Positions 11,436-23,345 of a stretch of 64,000 nt of DNA are shown piece by piece. How positions within the stretch are numbered: the stretch's first letter is position 1; each line of letters opens with the position of its first letter. The DNA comes from Holacanthus passer. Taxonomy: Eukaryota > Chordata > Actinopteri > Pomacanthidae. The notes below the pieces were generated by a model, which was not told the DNA's origin, ran no database searches, and saw nothing but the letters and a program-made list of their open reading frames with translations. The position numbers and the translations under genes were made by a program. The stretch is from assembly GCA_025331565.1 (NCBI GenBank), contig JAFREQ010000012.1:8608501-8672500 (forward strand), read 5' to 3'.

Positions 11436-12394
11436 CTGTAATTGGGGGGGAAAACACCGATGGATACGACCACGCGTTCGCTGTCTGTAACCAAATTGCA
11501 CAGTGTCTTTAAATCGTAAAGGACTTTACTTAACGATACTAACGTAGGTCTGCTACAGGACGCTCGCTTGCTAACGTTAATGTTAGCTAACTAGCTGCGG
11601 TTACCGTTTACAAATCGGCTAATGTTAGCCACCTTCTGCATTAGCACCGACCATTGGATAACGTTAAAGCAAGCGTAACTTATCTAAATTTACCTTTAAT
11701 AACGATTAGCTGACTAACATTCACTGGGAAAACAGTGCAGATTAGTCGCTTTATTATTGTTATATTGGACAGTTGACTAGCTCAAATTATCGTTGCTAAC
11801 TTAGCTTGTTTTCGACCAACGAACAGCTCTTGCAGACTTTCCTCTTCCGCGCGCTGCCGGTTTCCCATTACCTGATTGGCGGTTGTGCAGCGAAGTCATT
11901 CTCTGTGATTGGCTGAATTGCATGTTCATCATATTAAACTCGGTGCCTATTGGCTGGATGTCTGGTAGTAAATAACGATCGGCACGAAGAGGACGCTTTC
12001 TTCTGGTTTCATCGATAATGTTTTAATCTGTCAAAATAGCAATTATGTAAGTAATTATGTTTTTAGTTATAAGGCTGGACTTGTTGGATGAATAGATCTT
12101 CTAAAATGTTTGATGTGGCAGCTTAATTTGCTATCTAATGGACAAGTTGTGTCGTACTACCGTTTGAATCCATGGTAACTTTCTTCTGTGGACATGCCAA
12201 GTGAACGCTGAAGGTCGGTGGGTGATGTCTGTCTAAGTTAGTTATTGTACCGTTTGACCTAAGTAATCAATCAGACATGCCAATTCATCTGTAATTTACT
12301 GTCAAAGAGCTCAGCTAGGATCAGACATAAATCAGAGCCACACTAAAGCAGCCTCTACGTCATCCTGATTCACCTGTGACATCCTGAAGCAGTG
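11436..12394. promoter_or_regulatory. Bidirectional lin37 / proser3 promoter region with three CCAAT boxes
   Basis: lin37 and proser3 diverge from here. Three ATTGG (inverted CCAAT) boxes, each in a GATTGGC or TATTGGCT context, lie at 11875-11879, 11908-11912 and 11949-11953, spaced 33 and 41 bases apart in the same orientation. A GC-rich TCTTCCGCGCGCTGCCGG block at about 11843-11860 resembles an Ets/E2F-type element. Multiple spaced NF-Y sites are typical of cell-cycle gene promoters (family knowledge). 5' UTR exons of both genes fall in the flanks; exact start sites are not determined. Confidence 0.6.
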
Positions 12395-15300
12395 ATGAAA
12401 CCCAGGTAAGATCCAAAGATCACATTTGTATGTCACCCCCTAAACAATAGTTACAGTTTGTCATAAGTGTTGTTTTTTACAGTGGCCTTGTGTTCACAAG
12501 GCAGAAACCCTTCCAGCCATCATCCAGAGCAGAGAAGGGACACTACCAGCCATCCCGCAACCAGTCCCTGTCAAAGAAGGAGAAAAGAACAGTATGTTTC
12601 AAAAGTAAACTTTATATGTACTGCAAGACCCATCTGATTTTCGTTTTTCTTTCCTAAGTCATCACAAACATTTCTATCATCTTTTTGTTCTTTTGCAGAC
12701 TTTGAATCCTGCACGTTCAAACCAGCGATCCAGTCCACAGTTACACACTCTGAGCTCAGAGAGCCAACGTGAGAAACGTGACCACTGTTTTGCCTCCACG
12801 GATGGACAACCTGTTTTTCCGGAGTCCTGGCCCTCCACTGACTGTGGATCTTCTCCTGCCAGTACTACAACCTCACCTGACATGGAGACTACCAAAAAGC
12901 CTATGAGAGCAGGAAAATCCACAGTCTCCTCAGAGCTAGGAGTTCAGGAGGATTCAGTGCTGGCAAAGTATGCTTTGGTTTCAGGGAGTCAAACTATACC
13001 CTCAAACATAGCAGGGCCTCTTTCCTGAGTTATCCTCTTAAACAGAATTGTAACCTTTTTTCCAATGAAAATTTACAATATGTATGAATAAACATGACAA
13101 TGTCATGGTAACTGTAATGTGAGGACTGGAAGATATAGAAACCGGTCAGTGCTTCTTTTATGTTACTGTTTGAATCACTACTAATGACCAGCTGTGACCT
13201 TTGCTCTCCCAGGTACATTGAACGTTTTCGCCATGGCCGACCACAGAGTCGAGAGGAGCGCCAACAGATTGATTCTGCCTTTGACGAGAAGCAGCTGCCT
13301 TTTTGGTGGATGTCATCCTCATCTTTACCTCCCAGTTCAACACCAACTAAAACAGCAGACAAAGGTACATTCTCACTTATTGCAAACTTTTTTTTTAATG
13401 TAGGGGTTATTAACTGCCACCTCCTAAATTTGAATGTAGAAAGCAAAATCCTTTTGGTAAAATCCTTTTGCAAAATCCCTTCCTCTCAACAGATCTTATC
13501 CAGCCTCTGAAAGATGACCACGGACCTGCTATTTTCAGTACAGCTGGACAGCGTCAACGTGACAGATCTCTTTCCCCATGCAGAGGATCCCCTAGTGTGA
13601 GTGTATTTATGAGTTTACTGGGGATACGCAAGGATGTAGCCTGTTATTGTCTTTCTCTACCAGAAATAATTGGTATATTGTTTGAAGGATAAACTTACCT
13701 ACAGATGTATATTTATTTCTTTAAATATAAAAAAAAATCAGCACAACAATACTGTTGCATCTTTTTTTGGATGGATTACTGGTTCTGCACCCTGCAGTGG
13801 TTTGCCATGCCATGTTTGTCTGAATACCCATGAAGCAGCCTGCAGGAGAGACACCTTTATTTCAAACTGAGTGTGCCTATAAATATTTATATTTCAACAC
13901 CACACCACATGTCCATTTGGAAACCTCTGTGTTTACTAAATGCCTGGGGAGCCATCGTTTTTACAGCCATGTTTGATACATTTATGGCTTGTTCAGTGTG
14001 CTCATACCTCTCTGTACTTGTTCGCAATATAAGGCCAGAAGTGACTGATTCTATTGTTTTTACTCAATTTCTGCACTTTTAATTATCTAGTTTTATCCAT
14101 TTATACAGTACTGTGAGTAATCTTTATGTTAAAATATCAAGATCAAAGCTGTGGCTTATTGAGTGACTTGCCTCTTCTGTTTTGTGTTTTCTTTTCTCTC
14201 AGATTTTGTCAGATACCTCCCAGGGTGAATTCGAGGACACAGAGATACTAGAGCTTCAAGAAAGGGCCAACAGACTTCTGCTGAGAGAGTATGATGACCA
14301 GCATGTAGCTTTCATGATAAATTAATATATTCCTTCAATTGTAAATGACTTTTTTTCTTTCTGACAGTGAATGTGTTCCGAGTGATGGATGTACACATGT
14401 CAGCTCAGAGGGCGTGGGATGCTCAGATTTCTCTTCTCCAATCAATATAGAGGAGTCACTGCGAAGACCTTTGATTCCCAGTGTAATAAAAGCTACTACT
14501 GGTAAGACAAGAGTCTGGAGTAACAGAATTTTGTTGTTGTTTCTTGAACTTGTTCGTTTCCTCCTTATGCAACTTGTAGAGGATGATTCCTCTTTTTTTA
14601 ATGCCAGATACTTGAAACTGTACTGCTCTGTCAGGGTTATTATGCAATGTGTTTATTGACATTTACAGTGAAGACCAGCTCGGACTCAGTTCAAGCTGCA
14701 TTCTCCCAAAAATCTTCTGTCATTCCTTCTCTGGTGCCCCCCACATGCCCGGAAGAGGACATCTTGTTCCAGTGGCGTTTAAGGAGAAAGCTTGAGCAGG
14801 CCAGGGAGTGGCCCCAGTCCCTGCAACACTCCAGTCTTCATGGTCCTACATTTAGCTGGCAGGCCCCCAGCTTGAATCATCCCTCAGCCAGTGAACAGGC
14901 TTTCAAGGTTGGTGTCATAGTGGATGATATTTACTCATGATTTGTTTTTGTATTTATTCCAGATAACTTAAATTTCCTCTTCATCTGTAGCGACAGCAGA
15001 ATACTCAACCTCCTGAATTCTCACAAAAAGCTACACATCCACACATTGCTGCTCCCCAGCCAGAAACCAAAGAAGCCCACGCATCATGTCCCCCAGCTTC
15101 AGGTCCACCTCCCCACCCTGCCTTTGTTGTCTCTGGCTCTTCAGTCTCTCAACCTCAAACTATTGCCCATGTTCCTGCCCACATGCATTTACTCTGTGAT
15201 GTCTTGCCCTGTCCCATCCAGTCATCTCATGCTCGCATGCAACAAAACATTTCACAAAGTATCAATGAGTCTTGCACCAAAGTTCATAAAAAGATCCAAG

Positions 15301-17290
15301 TCCCCGGAGACTCAATGAATACCTTCACTGATGAGCTTATTTGTGAACATATGCCATCCCCAACACCTGCTTCATCTGGAGCTATAGAAGGAGGGAGGCT
15401 TAGTCTCAAACGATCTGAGAGGAACAAGAAAGAGAAAGCCCTGGCGAAAGAGTCAGAGAGGACGACAGCACGGAAGAAATCAAGGTCAAGTATTGAAACA
15501 TGCACACAAAAATTCACACACACAAAATTCAAGTCTGAATGCTTAATATACATTCTTTTTTGCAGATATACTGTGGATAGGGAACATGCCGATGTCCCTG
15601 GCTCTACAAACAGGAGTTCTTCACAGAAAAGAGTTCCCAAAAAGGCCAGGTCATGGACAGAGCAGCAACAGCAGCAGAAGGGAAGCCAGGAGCTTTCCAG
15701 TGAGAGATGTATTGGTGATTATGCATCACCACCCTCTCCAATCCACAGTGCCTTAGGACAGGTCAGCACATGCACAAGCTGCAGGATTTCTTACCCCCAT
15801 CCGCAGTTCTCAAGTTGTTTTCTTTAATGCACTCTATGTGGTTTGATTAATATGAAGGTTATGAAAGTATAGTTCGTAAGAATTTAGAAATCTTCAATTT
15901 GATGTTCATGCTTGTTTACATGAGGCGATTAGCAAATCCAAGAAACCCTTGCTTCTAAGTTGTCTTTTAGAAGATGGACTATATGTGATATTGTCCTTTT
16001 AAATCATTTAAGATACACAGGTGCTCATTATTATTAATAACATATTTGAATAACATGAAAAAAATGGCAAAGATTTTCTAATTATGCTTTATGCATTTAC
16101 CACAGATCTTGAATGGTGCTACAGTCACTATTTGTTTTATGGTCAGCAACTCATGTGCTCAGTAAACAGAATCAAATCATGTGGTCAGAATCGTCTAATC
16201 GTGTGGTCAGAAATCATGTGGTCAGCAAATCGTCAACCAGAATCCTCAAATCATGTGGTCTTCATAATTGTTTCTGATGGGGCTTTTCCAGGTAGCTAAC
16301 TTAGTAGACCGTAGACCCCATGTACCAGAATCGTGGGTTCGATTCCACCCCTCCCCACTCAGATCAGAAAGGCTTGTCAGTAAATTGTATGATCAGGAAC
16401 ATTGATCAATTGAATCATCAAATCAACTTTTTTTTTTTAGATGTCATGTAATCATCAACTGATGTTATGTCATTATCCCACTGATTAAAAGCTGCATTAA
16501 CCAGTACTGTGTTCACATTGGACCCTGACAGGTAGTTTCAGAGGTATTGTTCCCTACACCTGATTCATCTCCTGCACAGAGGACCCCTGTCATGCCCCAC
16601 GTCTCTGCACCTCCACAGTCCTCAGTTCCCCCATGCGATGCACAAAACTCTGTGGAGGTCATTTCACAGCTGCTGCAAGAGGCTGAAGGTGAGCTTATGG
16701 CAGCAAAGAGCATCAACCTTTACCCTGTAGTTAATTGTGGAGAATATATGCTGACCTATGAATAGCTTCCACTCCCAACATTCCAAAACCCTTTAGGTCA
16801 AAACCCCTAAAACGTTCTATTTTTGTTTGTGCATGCTGTTTGTATGTGGAGCTGCTAACATTTGTCATCCATGTTAACTAAATTGTTAAATAAAATAATA
16901 GCTTAAAGTCCTGGACCTCTGTGTACATGCTGATAATATTTCATTATCAACTGTCTACTTGGTTGCTCGTTACCTACATCAATGTGTTTTGTTTTTTTTT
17001 CCTTTTCAGATTCAGATGAAAAAGAGTTTGAAGATGACCCTTTATTACAAGTCCTTCGCAAACAGAGAACATGGGTAAAGGAGCAGATCAGGTAAAATAA
17101 TAACCTATAAATTAAATATCTTGTTCACAGAAGGCTGTTAATATAAAAGTCTTACTTGTAGTTCTTATGTTATTAGAACGATATAAACATAGTACTCCAA
17201 ATTCCAGAGCAATAGTCTACTGTATTTTTTCCTTGTAGGGAAGTCAACTCTATGCTGAATGATTCCCTGGACGAGCAACAAGTTACTTAA
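12395..17290 (+). CDS. proser3: Proline and serine rich protein 3
   Basis: Orthologue of human PROSER3 (C19orf55), a low-complexity protein without an established biochemical role. Thirteen coding exons: 12395-12405, 12483-12591, 12699-12967, 13213-13364, 13493-13596, 14203-14288, 14368-14501, 14669-14907, 14991-15484, 15566-15761, 16532-16688, 17010-17091, 17239-17290. Phases close to 694 residues ending in TAA. Family anchors: SVLAKYIERFRHGRPQSREER (split over exons 3-4, followed by FWW), matching human VAKYINRFRQAQP-SREER, and EEDILFQWRLRRKLEQA in exon 8, matching human EDDILYQWRQRRKLEQA. Between these it is rich in Ser, Pro and Gln, and exon 9 ends in a Lys/Arg-rich helix-like stretch. 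The C-terminus (residues about 650-694) is acidic then basic. The start sits in the short first coding exon (MKPS). Adjacent to the sHSP gene as in human. Confidence 0.93.
16270..16375 (+). mobile_element. tRNA-derived SINE-like fragment in a proser3 intron
   Basis: The sequence ggtagctaacttagtagacc followed about 40 bases later by gtgggttcgattcc resembles degenerate A and B boxes of an RNA polymerase III promoter. It does not fold into a complete tRNA. Probably a truncated SINE; family unknown. Confidence 0.45.
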
Positions 17291-17325
17291 CCACTGGCAA
17301 GAGGCATTTGATGTAGTCGCTCTTA

Positions 17326-17353
17326 TTTATTTTATAAAGAAATAAAGTTTATT
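17326..17353. terminator. Interleaved poly(A) signals of convergent proser3 and sHSP genes
   Basis: AATAAA at 17341-17346 on the plus strand lies 51 bases past the proser3 stop. TTTATT at 17326-17331 and 17348-17353 reads AATAAA on the minus strand, about 390-410 bases past the sHSP stop. The two 3' ends therefore probably meet or overlap within a few tens of bases. Confidence 0.6.
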
Positions 17354-17740
17354 TTTTTCAAGAAACATTTCCACATTACAGAGTTTGGAGATATGTCTGT
17401 GTGCATCATTAATCAATCACAATACAGTGCATTTTACAAAAGTTGCACAAAAAAAAGCAGCGGTTTGAACTGTGAACGCAGAATATTTACAAAGACTGGT
17501 TCCTTGAAACATTATGTAAGATTGAGGAGTAATAGCAGGGCAGTATATACAAACCTTGAGGAGCAGGGAATATTAGAACAGTGCCAGGAACAGAACAAAT
17601 GTGTGTTTTGGCACATGCTGTGTGTTGCTGTGACTGGAGGAATCTGAACTCAATTCTGTTTATGCCTGTGTGTTCACAAAGGCTTTTGTTGCATTTGTTT
17701 TCCCACATAGTGAAGATGGAAGTGTTTGATGTTAATGTAA

Positions 17741-18730
17741 TCAGATCAGGATTCTGGAGTTCTCGGTTTGCAGCATTGGCGCAGATATGATAAGGATGCC
17801 GTCTGGAGAGATAGCTGACTCCAAAGCCATGGTGTGGACCCCCTTTGGGATTCTGTAGCGGCGGCTAAACTGCCGTGTTGTAAACCCTGGACCGTCCTTC
17901 TAACATAACAGAGATGAATACAAGTTTAGAGGACAACACAGGTCATGACTAAGAAACAAAATGTACAGCAATCTTTCCCCTGAAATATACCAACCTTTTT
18001 CTCTTCATGCTTTCCTTGCACTTCCACAAAGTCTCCTATCACTTTGACCATCAAGTCCTCTGGGTTGAAGTCCTTTACATCAACTTGAACTGTAAAACCA
18101 CTGTCATCACAGTTCACCTGTCAACATAAGTAGAAATACTGATTGTAAATAATTCTACAGAAATGAAATACTTCTAAGCACAGCAAATATCTACAATAAG
18201 CCCCATTTGCTACCAAGCACTTAACAGATTTAACAATATTTGAGTGTGAAAATTCTTTCTTGACCATGGAAACAGTAGTTTGACAAAAATGTTCTTACTA
18301 GGTTTCTTGGACTTTAAGCTGAGTCTCAGTTTTCATCTATAGAAGAAGACTGTAAGATGTACTTGAAAGCTTGAAAGTGGACCTTGAAGCAATATATTTT
18401 TTTGTGAATGTATATCATTTTTTTTCAAGGAAAGTGAAGGGACTACTTTTGGAGTGGATTCTCAATCTACAGAACCAATTACCATTGTAAAAGGCTATTT
18501 GGTGTTTTGTGTTTTCATGCAGTTCTTCTGAGGCAAAATAGTTTTAGTACTTTTTAATACTTAAAATCACCTACCTCTGTAGAGCTGGCATTGTCAGTCT
18601 CTGGAATTAGTAGCTTCGGGGACCACTTATATTGTCCATAAGTCCCATTCAGCCGAGGAATAAGAGGTGGCAACACCTTCTCCCATGGGATACCACCAGC
18701 TGGCAGAGTGGGTGGCAGGATGAAATCCAT
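17741..18730 (-). CDS. Small heat shock protein (alpha-crystallin domain), HSPB6 position; HSPB6/HSPB15-like
   Basis: ATP-independent holdase chaperone. Minus-strand exons 18730-18575, 18117-17995 and 17899-17741 (TGA 17743-17741) join in phase 0 to give 145 residues; three exons is the usual sHSP layout. The alpha-crystallin domain starts at about residue 53 (FTVQVDVKDFNPEDLMVKV, then VEVQGKHEEK) and ends with FSRRYRIPKGV, AISPDGILIISAP and a C-terminal RILI that fits the I-x-I pocket-binding motif. The 52-residue N-terminal arm (MDFILPPTLPAGGIPWEK) lacks the WLRRA-type motif of mammalian HSPB6. The place between proser3 and psenen matches human HSPB6, but the N-terminus could instead indicate the fish-type hspb15, so I leave the symbol open. 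The family call is very secure. Confidence 0.93.
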
Positions 18731-20612
18731 TTCTAATCAGTAGAAAATTAAAAAAAGAATAGAAGAGTTGACTTGAGAGCAGCTGAGGCTCCAGCATGTG
18801 AGACTACAGAGCATACAACACTGGCCACAACTCACCTCTTCTTAAATTCCCTGACCAAGTGAGTGTGCAAAAGGGAAAGGACAGCCCCTGTTTAACTGCT
18901 TGTGTTCCCCTCTTGAGTCAAGTCCTCAGTGATTATAGATGATGATGGTGCGCCCGTCTGTCTGTCTCCTCACCCTCCTGGATGGCTGGCATGACTGTGT
19001 GTTATGGTGTGTCTGTTTTATACTGGAGTTGCATAATGAGTTGGGAATTCGTAGTGGGGCACCTTGCTTCTGTTATGTTCTGGACTAATACGCACTCTTG
19101 GGTGTTCAGGCAGAGCCATATAGGATAAGAGTGTATTGTTTTGTGGGGTGACGCAGCTGTCGTGGGGCTTATTGGCAATTAACATGTTTCTTAGCTATTA
19201 CCAATATTGTGGCCTGCAGTTTATTCAGAGCGATGATGGCACAGATGGGAACAGACTGTGCAAGTTCTAAGACCTGTTACAAAGTATATGCTTAAGGTCG
19301 GTTGTCAAGCAAGGTCCATCCAAAAATAAGTTCAAAAGACGATGTTGTTGACCCTGGTGAGCTGATGTCGGACAGACAGTGACAGCAGGGACGTCAGGAC
19401 ACATGCCACAACACGTGTGCTGCCCCCATCACTCACTCTCACAGTGCTGAAAGGACTGTTCAGATCACTTACTTCAGTAGCAGTACATCAGTGTTACTTT
19501 AATACTTCATTACAATTCCTGCATTCATTATCTAAGGAAAAAATTACTTTTATTGTATATTCTTATTACTGATGTATTAATGTGGAGTTTTTTACTGGTT
19601 GTTTAATCTACAACAATACATCCAATTCTATAAAATGGTTGAATGTTTTGTTGATAAAATCAGTAAAGCTACTAGCTGTCAAATAACTGTAGAGAATTAT
19701 AAAGTACAATACTTATCTCCAAAGTGTAGTGGAAATACCATGAAAAAGAAATTACCTCAAACTTCTTTTTACAGTACTCAAATGTGCTTATTTTCCACTT
19801 CATCCAGTATTCACACATACATAATGTGAAACAATGTCCATAAAAGGATTCTTAATAATTTGCTCCCCATAAATCTTTTATTAAGTGACTCCCTGCTTCG
19901 TGAAAAGTACTGATCATGCTGATACTCCTCACTTGTTCTTGGCACACTCCAGTGAAGTCAGCAGTTTGTACGGTGGGCACATTTTCTCCCTGTTAGTAAC
20001 GCGCAGCCTGTCACTTTAGCTTTGACCGGAGTGACTAAAAATGGATCTGATTATGTTATGACTCATATAGGATGATAGGGAAGTGGGGACATTTGGAGGG
20101 ATTAAGTTATTGGGTTTCACAACAGGCGCCAGTGATTGTCCTGACTTTAGGAGACCTCTGCAACAATGCAGAACATTGGGAGTACATATGGAGAAAATAG
20201 CTCACAGATGAGACCAAACAAAAAGTCCATACAGATTCATAGATCCAAGAGGGACAATGATGTTCCAACTTAAGTATGACATTCTGACTTGCCATGGAAA
20301 AATACAGTACATGGAGTAAATACACTGTAACTCTGAAGCATTATGGATGTTTTTTTTTTTAATTTGCCATTCATACACAAGTAAAAATAGGGTGCACAAT
20401 CACACAGAAACAAATATTGAACAAACCTGAATGCACATCCTGCTTCATCATTGGATACTGTTAGATACTGTCATGACATATAACATTGTCTGCTATACAA
20501 GATTAGTTAGCCTAGTCTAAAACCAAAGAACTTTCTGAATTGCCTGACAAGCATAAAAAACATAAACCTACAGTATTTATCCATTGGAGACATAAGGGAT
20601 TACTCTGTTAAC
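18731..20612. other. Noncoding interval between the sHSP gene and psenen
   Basis: Contains the sHSP upstream region and AT-rich sequence. I could not pick out a clear heat-shock element array or TATA box. Open frames are short and lack motifs. AATAAA on the minus strand (TTTATT 20613-20618) is a plausible psenen poly(A) signal, about 125 bases past its stop. Confidence 0.55.
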
Positions 20613-20741
20613 TTTATTCAGTCATTGAATTTAGCCCCAGAGACAAGACACATCACCAAAGTCTTTCACTGTCGGTAGAGAAGGGAAATTCTTTGGTCCA
20701 TTATCGTGGATCAACAGTTGTTTGTATTTTAAAGACTTCTC

Positions 20742-22755
20742 TCAGGGAATGCCCAATGGAATGGTAAAGGAGAGGTAATCTCCCACCTCCCCCCACTCTG
20801 CTCTGAAGTGCTGGAAAATAGTAATCCATGTGGTGAGTACTGCTACCCATAACAGCAACCCCAGTGCCGACCGCTTCACATCTAGATGGAAAAACACACA
20901 AGAGATAATTACTTGGCATTAAAACACAGATATACCATATCATGCCACAGCTTTGCCTAAAGCTTTCCTTAAAAAAAATAAAACTCATAAAATTGAAAAT
21001 ATACTGTTTGGTAGTGTTTTATAAGGTACAACATGTTTAAAATCAAATGTGTCAACAGTGGCAAAAATTTCTGTGTTGTGCCAACAGAAAATAGTAACCA
21101 GGAGGACATTCAATGTCTTAATTGCTGCTTTGAACAAAGATAAGGAGTAAATGTCTGTTATTGTCAACTAGTCAGAAACGTGTGATGCATATTTTGTCCT
21201 ACTTTATAGGCTTGGACATAAGGATGTGTAATATGGACAAAATTAATATTGTGATCATTCTCCCAGAATTGTACTTATATCAATATGTCAACAATATACA
21301 CAAAAATATTATAACATTTCACATGAGTCAAACTGTTGTTAGTGTTTTCCTAAAACAAAAATATGTTCTTTGATATTGTAAATCTCATGTATATGGATGC
21401 AAAACATTCTATTAAATCATTGCCCAGCCCTATTTAGGAAGCATTTCATCAACTTCCAACTAAAAACATCATCTCTTCCAGGACTTACGAGAACTAAAAA
21501 GATGTCCCAACCTCACCCCAGCAGTCTGACCATGATAGACCCATTTAAGTTTAACGTAAATTTAATTAAACATGCCTTTTCTAAATAGATATTATTTATC
21601 AAAATTTTAAAAAAATTCAGCAATGGTTTGTAAAATCTCTGGTATTAAAGTGGCAGTTCTGACACTTACAAGTTTTTATCTGGAGCTGCTCAGTGTAGGC
21701 TGGCTTTACAAAGGCCTCCCGAAAAAACCAAACAACATTGACCAGCCAAAGGAATGGAAGAAACGCAAAACCACCTAAGAAAAAATGATGAAGAAGCAAA
21801 ACAAAACACATAATCAATGACAATACTACTGAATTAATATTTAGGAAAGAGACCCCCAGTTACTGGAACTACACTGGTAAGTCATTCTCCCTCTCACCTA
21901 AATGGGATGGCACCAGATAATTTTAATATACAGTACCAGTCAAAAGTTTGGACACACCTTCTCATTTAATGTTTTTTCTTTATTTTTATTATTTTCTACA
22001 TTGTACATTAATATTGAAGACATCAAAACTATGAAAGAACACATATGGAATTATGTAGTAAACAAAAAAAGTGTTAAACAAACCAGAATATGTTTTATAT
22101 TATAGATTCTTCAAAGTAGCCACCTTTTGCTTTGATGACAGCTTTGCACACTCTTGGCATTCTCTCAATCAGCTTCATGAGATAGTCAAGTGGAATGGTT
22201 TCCCAACAGTCTTGAAGGAGTTCCCAGAGGTGCTGAGCTGAGGAGCTTTTCCTTCACTCTGTGGCCCAACTCATCCCAAACCATCTCAATTGGGTTTAGG
22301 TTGGGTGATTGTGGAGACCAGGTCATCTGACGCAGCACTCAATCACTCTCCTTCTTGGTCAAATAGCACTTACATAGCCTGGAGGTAGGTCATTGTATTC
22401 AACATATTCTGGTTTGTTTACTACATAATATGTGTTCCTTCATAGTTTTGATGTCTTCAAAATTAATCTACAATGTAGAAAATAATAAAAAAAAAAAAAT
22501 AAAAAAAATAAAGGAAAACCTTTGAATGAGAAGGTGTGTCCAAACTTTTGAGTGGTATTGTAGATAAAGAACTTATGGAGGCAGGTGTTAATATTACTTA
22601 AATCTATCCAGCATTTACAAGCCAAAGAAGAAGAGGTAAGATTGACTATAAAACATGTTGGTACTTGTCATGATTAATTTTTAAGTACTCTTACCTAAAT
22701 AATATTTCCGGCACAGGCTGAGTTTCTCCTCATTGGGCAGTCGTTCCAGGTTCAT
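20742..22755 (-). CDS. psenen: Presenilin enhancer 2 (PEN-2), gamma-secretase subunit
   Basis: Smallest subunit of gamma-secretase, needed for presenilin endoproteolysis and intramembrane cleavage of Notch and APP. Minus-strand coding exons 22755-22695, 21774-21670 and 20881-20742 (TGA 20744-20742) join in phase to 101 residues, the same length as human. It begins MNLERLPNEEKLSLCRKYYL; GFAFLPFLWLVN and WFFREAF mark the first hydrophobic part, and the C-terminus DYLSFTIPLGIP is the segment known to be essential for complex stability. A noncoding 5' exon is likely upstream: an acceptor lies just after 22776 and a donor at 23177-23178. The first coding intron carries a Tc1-like element. Divergent from kmt2b with about 1.5 kb between. 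No substitution at the conserved DYLSF motif. Confidence 0.97.
21931..22560. mobile_element. Non-autonomous Tc1/mariner-like element in psenen intron
   Basis: Terminal inverted repeats begin CAGTACCAGTCAAAAG on the left and CAATACCACTCAAAAG (reverse complement of the right end), then share TTTGGACACACCTTCTCATT. Similarity continues inward for well over 100 bases on each side. TA dinucleotides flank both ends (21929-21930, 22561-22562), the Tc1/mariner target duplication. Centrally, about 22110-22185, the minus strand resembles the C-terminal end of a Tc1 transposase (RMPRVCKAVIKAKGGYF). Most of the transposase gene is deleted. Confidence 0.88.
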
Positions 22756-23326
22756 CGTGAAATTTTGTGGATCTTACTACAAAACAAAAAAAAAAGTTCA
22801 TGTCTAGAACCAACTCGAGACAGACACCCAAAGACATGAAACTTTAGTAACAATGGTGATGCTGGTTAAGTCTATGTTTGAGACACAATTGTCTGCTGGC
22901 CTGGACGCGACTTTAGCAAAGTAATCGTATGAAAACTGTGTAAATCCGGAGAATAAACAGCCTCCCGGCGTCTGCTGACCCGGTTTGCGTTGTCAGATGA
23001 CTCAAATTCACCGCATGCTAACATTAGCATTTCGCTAGCTTGGCAACGTAACATTAGGTCGCTCCGACTGCTACAAACAGCCGCAGCAGTAATTTACATC
23101 AGTCTCCACATTCTGGCCGAAGCCGTTTGATAATATTACTAATAGACTCGAAACCTGTTTATTAATGTGACAATTTACCTGATATGTTAAGGCCAAGAGT
23201 CAAAGAATGGTCGCAAATACACCAAATAGAAAAAAATCAAACACTTCCTTCTTCTTCTTCTGAATCACGTTCTTCTTCGTCTTTCTTCTTTGTTTGTCAT
23301 GGCAGGCACACGATAACCTGTGCTGC

Positions 23327-23345
23327 ATAGCGCCATCTACTGTAC
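23327..23345 (-). promoter_or_regulatory. CTCF-like motif near the psenen promoter
   Basis: The minus strand reads CAGTAGATGGCGCTA, a good match to the CTCF core (CCASYAGRKGGCRS) with one mismatch in the first bases. Motif by eye only. Confidence 0.45.

Noticed and set aside
16290..16360. Possible tRNA gene
   Set aside because: A- and B-box-like words exist, but no cloverleaf with a 7-base acceptor stem can be formed; better explained as a SINE fragment.
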